Source of the DNA: Clavelina lepadiformis
Taxonomy: Eukaryota > Chordata > Ascidiacea > Aplousobranchia > Clavelinidae
Assembly: GCF_947623445.1 (NCBI RefSeq)
Contig: NC_135243.1
Span: 22,390,479 to 22,454,478, forward strand
Direction: 5' to 3'
DNA: 64,000 bases
How positions within the stretch are numbered: the stretch's first letter is position 1; the number at the start of each line of letters is the position of its first letter. A model generated the notes under the pieces. The model searched no databases and was not told the origin of the DNA. It saw only the letters and a list, made by a program, of their open reading frames with translations. Positions 58,386-64,000 of the stretch are shown piece by piece. Position numbers and translations under genes: made by a program.

Positions 58386-58497
58386 GAGCTAAGACACACG
58401 GAAGCAGACGAGACAATAAAGCAACCATGTGTTTCATTACTACTAATCTTGACAACCCTGTGGAACGTATGGCGGGGATTGGAGACACTCCAGCTTA
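58379..58497. repeat. Recurring cassette, copy 3
   Basis: Nearly identical to copy 1, starting ATTGGTGAGCTAAGACACAC and ending at CCAGCTTA. It joins the truncated LINE on the left and Tc1-like DNA on the right. Confidence 0.8.
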
Positions 58498-58524
58498 TGT
58501 AATAAACATTTATATTGTATTTCG

Positions 58525-59280
58525 CATCAAAATTTTTAATATTTGGTGTGGCCTCCTTTCGCTTCGATGACGGCCCTGATTCTTATGGGCATGCTTTCGA
58601 TTAAATTTTTGCAACGGTGTCCAAAAGTTTTCCATAGGGTTAAGATCGGGACTGTTCCCACTGCAGAAGAGTAATTTTCTTAAACCTAAAAACATTTGTT
58701 ACTATATTTGAACGATAGCATGGGGCTACATCTTGCATAAAAATGGTGCACATGTGCAGTTGTAGCTTCTCCTTCATTGAGTGGTTATTGGTTGTAGAAA
58801 AGAGTCCGGCTGTACCTTTGTTCGAAATGGCTCCCTATGTCATCACAATCGGTGAATTTTTCTTCATTTTCCTGAAGGTAGACGGACATTTGTTTTCTTT
58901 GCATCAAACTGTTGGACACTTGATTCGTGCAAAAGAACTTTTCTTTGCATATATTTGATTTGTTTGGTGTTGTATGCCGAGCCAACAGTTTTTCATACTC
59001 CAAATCGCTCGTTATGCATCTCTTTTTTGTTGCGAGGCGATGCCATTTTGACATACCGTATCAAATTGCCGTTCTTTCCTAAACAGTCCCTGAGATTCTA
59101 TGTTCTTTTTGTCAAACCATGCGCATACGCCGCAGTTGTAGCTAGGTCCCTTCTGTGCATAAGGGATCCTAATCGAAGTCGATTTGGTTTCACCAAATAC
59201 AGCGTGGTGGTGGTATGGGCCAACGAAGGTTACGTGGGAGTGGAATTTAAAGTGTTGTTTACAGCAGCTCAATCACAAAC
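58525..59280 (-). mobile_element. Second Tc1-like transposase remnant
   Basis: Minus strand: SSVQQFDAKKTNVRLP, IVMT-x-GAISNKGTAGLFS (VMxWG block), HMCTIFMQDVAPCYRSNIVTN (second catalytic Asp), SGNSPDLNPMENFWT (third catalytic block) and KNLIESMPIRIRAVIEAKGG then HTKY and a stop, the Tc1 C-terminus. Pieces are in different frames. A different Tc1 lineage from the 56095-57190 copy. Confidence 0.75.
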
Positions 59281-61546
59281 TGACCATGGCAAGTTTTCCT
59301 CGTTGAGATTTAAAACAAGAACGGAATTTCATATAAGAGTAAAACAGGTTAAATAATTTCCTTTAGAACTCGGATAAATTTCTTTCGTTAAATTGTTGTT
59401 AGTTGCTAACCAGTTTATGATACTTTTCTCATTCTAATCAGGATGGTAACCCTCTGGGTGCAGGAAGCTTTTCCTACTCCCGGTTGTATGTTGTTTGTAA
59501 CTACCTATTCCATCCAATAATACGCATTGAAAAGTTACATCCACACTGACTATACACCAGCCGTCACCTACATTGTTTGCACGTTGTGAAACTTACCTCC
59601 ACCCGCGTCATAACGAAAAAGAAACGTGACATGTTTGCGCAAAAAATATGTGTAAAAACTTAATTGTTTACTACAAATACTTCGAGGTAAGCTCCGAAAC
59701 AACATTTAAACGTTTGCACTGGATCGAAAATCGAACTTTGTAACAAGTCATCACAAAAACGCAAATAACGTATGTCCGCAGTTGTGCTCTTGCACAATTG
59801 ATATTGTTTGATATTTAGCTGGTGCCATGGTGTTGCTAGAATATTTCATTAACTTGGAAAAATTGAAACTTTAGTGATTTTACTCACCCATTGGTTTGTC
59901 CAGGTTCGTGTTATAACGGACAATCTTTTCATTGTTACATTAATAACTAAGATAATTCGATCGATGTGCGATTAATGCACAGTAATATAAACCATGTTTC
60001 ATTGCATCGTCTCTAGCGTTTTTCTTTAACGCAATCGTCATTTCCTTCTTTGAAGAAATCCTTGATTAAACCGGAAATAATTCATGGCATTGTTCCTCAC
60101 AAGATAATTCCTTATTAAGCTAATTGGTTGCACAGTATGGCGTGATTTCAGGGTTACTAGGGTTCGACAGAATACATTTTTAACGATCTAATGCGAAGGA
60201 GCAATTTTGTAAAAACACCTTCAGCTTGCACAGTTACAATCACAAACTTTCACTGTTAAAGTTCCAATCGTTAGATCTCATATTTGCACAACTGTAATAC
60301 AAATACACAAAAATACTTTGAGCTTTCAAGGTTACATTCACATACTTTCACAGTCACAGTTACAATCAGCTACTTTAGATGTCATACACGCACAACTTAT
60401 TTCAATGTGAAACAATTACCAACTTGTTATACGTTACGTAGCGAAACGTTAAATAGAGTCGCAACCAAGTCATCAATCTCGAGTCTCAAATCCAGTCTAA
60501 TCTTTCAAAAGAAAAGACGCGACGAGTCATTTGGTAAGTAAGACTCTAGTCAAGTCATCTGATATTTAAACCAAACTAAATGGAAAGCAAAAGCAAAAAT
60601 ACCGTTTCTGTCAACAGACGAGGTTTGGAATTTTTTTAATTTCATTCTTTTCCCATTTTAAATTACATTTTAACGTTTATCGAGGAAAAAATGTTACAAA
60701 ATGCAGAAACCTAATGGACAAGAACTGTCTCGAGTCAAGTCATAAACGCAATTTTATAAAATGAGACCCGAGTCGAGTCAAGTTTTGCAAAAAATGACTT
60801 TTAAGCTCATTTCAGTTACCTCCAAATAACAATCCCGGTTTTCCCGTTAAATAAAATAAAATCATGAAATTCAATCATAAAATTCCTGGTTCCCAGTTTT
60901 AGATTTATGCTGTCAATCCTTTATGCTGGCAAGATTGAATGTCATGTAGATAAGCTTCATGCCCATATAAGGGATAACGGGAACGATTTTGCAACAAACA
61001 AAATTGTGCCCGGATATTTGGCCGCTTATGTTTGTTTTAAAAAACATATTTTGTTTTTGATAGAAGCCAAATTGAATCATTTCGACTGGTTTTCGAATAG
61101 TCAAGTTTTGCATCAACAACATGTCATGTCACTTTATTGCATTTGTTACTTTACTGGAGCGGCAATTTGCTAACAACTAGATGGCGGTAAACCATTTAAT
61201 TACGTAGCGCGACTGGACCTCCTTTGAAAATGGTGCACATCTATACCATAACCGGTTAAGCTGATTAATTGTGAGCGATTATACAGTACAGTATGTTGCT
61301 GAATGTCCATGCAGTGTACAAGCACTACATAATATACTGCGTATTATATTTAGAACATTTAACGTGATCCTAGAATGTAGCATTTATTATCTTAATCGCA
61401 TTGTTTCATCACAGACTCGTATTTCCGTAAATTGCCATGCTTTGTTTGTTTCTTTGTGATGCATCCTGCCATATGAGCCACATTTTATGCCGCGTAACAT
61501 CTTTTATCACTTTAGTTGTATAACGAGGGAACCTGGCGTCTGTAAA
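59281..61546. other. Gene-free spacer with GAGTC-rich stretch
   Basis: No coding domain recognised. At 60230-60400 related words (AGTTACAATCA, TTCACA, CTTTCAC) recur in a degenerate array. At about 60455-60800 AGTC/GAGTCAAGTC words occur many times on the plus strand (for example CTCGAGTCAAGTCATAAACG), probably an old short repeat. Confidence 0.4.
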
Positions 61547-64000
61547 ATGTTTGTCGGTTTCATATTTCTTTTACTTGTTGTAGTGCTGGGAGCTGGAGTA
61601 GATGCGCAGTGTTCATCAGTATCAGATTTTAATGTGGTTTCCAATTTTGGAAGTGTATCATTGCCAAGCGGCTGCCCTGTGAGTAATGCCACTATTAATC
61701 GGGACATAAATGGAACGACGGTCGTTTTTATTGGGAAACAACGAGACACAACCGTTTCTCCTGGATTCCGATGCTTGGTGATTTAAGTAGAAATTGAGAT
61801 TCAATGATTAATCATCTCTTCTAAAGACGTAAAGTACAGTTTTTATTGTGAGCGCAACCGAAAGACAGTTGTTACTTTACGGGAGACCCATTATTACGTT
61901 TGTATACAGACTGATTTTATTTCGTCATGATTTATGTATTTAGTTTTACGAAGGAAGCTCTACGTCCGGCACGTTTCTGGGGACAATTGCAGAATCATTG
62001 CCGGGTTGGGTTGAATTACCGCAAAATCTAACTGAAGGATTCATCCACTGTGTTGGCGAAGCAACATCGGCTTCTCTGATCCAAATTACAGGTGATTGGT
62101 GATAGTTCGTAGTTTTTATTGATGCCGGAAACATCAAGCATAAATATTGACAGCACCATACTTTAATCTTTTTGTTTTTATCGACGTTTCAAATCGATCA
62201 ATCGATCGATAGAAAGGCCCATATTTAAGGTACACCCTCAAGCCGTATAGTTTTGTTAGGACTTTTCGTCAACAGCGACCAACACCATCTATTCAGGACA
62301 CAAAGTTTAAATTTTCTACGTCAAATGTCATTTAAGCTTGCTGCTGTTTCCATTTCCTCATTCTTCATTGAACTTGAAGTTTGCACTCATATTAGTTCGC
62401 CCGGGTTCTATAGGTCGATTCAATCCACTTACGACCACACCAAAAATGAATAAACCCAGGTAGACTCAACCAAGGTCTGTCAGTTGAACAGTCCCTGCGC
62501 TAAAAATTCCTGAGTTTAATTAATCGTTGGTTGAACTGACCCGATCACCTTCTTATGCTCTGGCTTTTGTGTCATCGCCATACAGTAGTATGTTATGTTT
62601 GCTTGAAGACTGTGATAAATATTTAACGTTATTGGTTCGTTTCACGAGTTGACGCAAGCTCGGAAATCAGAAATACCCAACAGTAGTTGTATGAGGAAAA
62701 CCGAGCAACATTAATCCACGAATTTAAAGCTTAGTTCTTGTGATATTTTCTCATTTTGCTCCAATCTTGGTGTATATTTTCTCATGAATTGTTTTGAGTT
62801 TAAGTTTCAAATAGAATAATTTTCGGCAGTTTTTTTACTGTTTTCAATTTGATTTGGGATGTTTGAAAGACGGAATCGCTGAATTATCTGTTGCGCTAAA
62901 CATTTGAGATATAGATAAGATATAAATACTCATCCAATAATAAAACCTAGGTTATTGTAAAGCTTAAAAATGTTTTTTTATCTTTTTCCAAGTGCCAACA
63001 TCAAACGTAACATCGGTACATGTTGTGGACAAATCTCTGATAAAGGTAGAATCACTAAATTTTCCTGCCAATTATCCAAACGATTACATCCAGGAGACGG
63101 TGATAGAGAGCCGCCAATCAACCTCATATACCGTTACCTTCAATTCTACATTTGGACTTGGCCCTTTCCTTCCTCTTTTTGTGAGTACAACGAATGAAAT
63201 TGTTATAAAGTAAATTTAGGGACTTTGTAATTTACGTGGTTTATCTCATCTGATATTGGCGCAGATAACATCGGATGAAGGGACAGGATTTGTGTATATT
63301 AACACAATTGCTGCTCCTGATCCATTTGAAATCACCGGAAAAGAAATAAAAATACAATTTGTTTCAGACGCTTTCACCCCGGAAGCAGGATTTCAAATAA
63401 CATTTGAAAAAAGTAGGCATTTGTTGTTGAGATTTTTTCACTTTAACAAACTCACAAAATCTTTTTTGAATTTTTATTTCCAGAACAGCTTACTTGCAGC
63501 GACCAGGGTCAAGTTAAAATCAGGTGATTAAAAGTTAAAGCTTCATTAAAATTAATTCGACTAATAATTATTAATGATTATCTTCTATAGCTTTGGTCAT
63601 ACCGCTTGAAGCCCTTGTAAGATTAGTTTGACCGACATACTGTGCTATTGGTGTTTTTAGGTTATTAAACCAAACTGTGTACGATTTATGCGGAAATGAA
63701 GACGGTTACGTCATAATCAGCTCAACTCCTGTCGACGATGTGAACTTAGTTGACCCCGAGTGTAAAGCAAACGCAAATGATCCAAATTTCAACCTTGGTT
63801 TGTCCAATTGCTCGTTATTGGAGGTATTTTCCATCTCATTAAAAAATTAAGGCAAAACGAATTATTTTATCGGATGTTTGTTTCAGGCAGATTACGATAC
63901 TGTCAACTAAACATTTTTTGTGACGTACCACTTAGATCACAGACGACGTTCTCAAAGCGCACTTTCTTCTTCGATGTCTTCCTAAATTGAATGAGTCTGA
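61547..64000 (+). CDS. Secreted CUB-domain protein with ZP-like region (5' part, runs off the window)
   Basis: Exons: 61547-61777, 61944-62091, 62993-63180, 63265-63412, 63484-63523, 63661-63823 and a partial one from 63936. All borders are GT-AG with compatible phases and an open frame of about 328 residues so far. The start at 61547 gives a clean signal peptide (MFVGFIFLLLVVVLGAGVDA); an upstream in-frame ATG at 61487 is less likely. The exon 3-4 part is CUB-like: SLNFPANYPNDY, then FEITGKEIKIQFVSDAFTPE and AGFQITFEK. The next exons (LTCSDQGQVKI; CGNEDGYVIISSTPV; DPECKANA; LSNCSLLE) look like the start of a zona-pellucida module. CUB-ZP proteins are secreted or membrane-bound; role unknown here. 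The last exon is the least certain, because a nearer AG would give an early stop. Confidence 0.75.

Overview
The window looks like nuclear DNA of an invertebrate deuterostome, most likely an ascidian tunicate. Composition is AT-rich, the genes are compact and split by short GT-AG introns, and the deuterostome-type secreted immune proteins and the rDNA fragment fit that. The species cannot be fixed from this sequence alone.

Left part (about 1-32.5 kb) is a neighbourhood of secreted or surface defence-type genes, all on the minus strand. Four BPI/LBP-like lipid-binding protein genes lie in tandem (1401-4976, 6880-10421, 17599-22510, 24532-28580). Each resolves by eye into 13 exons with the same intron phases and nearly the same exon lengths, coding for about 470-480 residues. 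Between the second and third is a single-exon C-type-lectin-like membrane receptor (15594-16685). After the fourth is a small secreted collagen-like protein with a Cys-rich C-terminal domain (31569-32466). The third BPI-like gene carries a 554-bp piggyBac-type MITE (TTAA target duplication) inside coding exon 5. A hAT-type MITE sits in an intron of the fourth.

Middle and right part (about 32.9-59.3 kb) is a transposon graveyard. It holds a nearly complete 3-kb pogo/Tigger-like element with a terminal PHD-like finger, two more pogo/Tigger remnants, a complete 2.25-kb hAT element with a perfect 8-bp target duplication, and further hAT pieces. There are also piggyBac, P-element-like and Tc1 remnants, two kinds of LINE, and a broken fragment of a protein-primed family-B DNA polymerase of Polinton/adintovirus kind. 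In the middle, a TA-flanked element with Tigger-like inverted ends (46191-47479) holds a degraded 18S-ITS1-5.8S-ITS2-28S rDNA segment.

Right end (61547-64000) is the 5' part of a plus-strand gene for a secreted protein with a CUB domain followed by a Cys-containing, ZP-like region; it runs out of the window.

All gene models, intron borders and family assignments were read by eye. None was tested against transcripts or databases.
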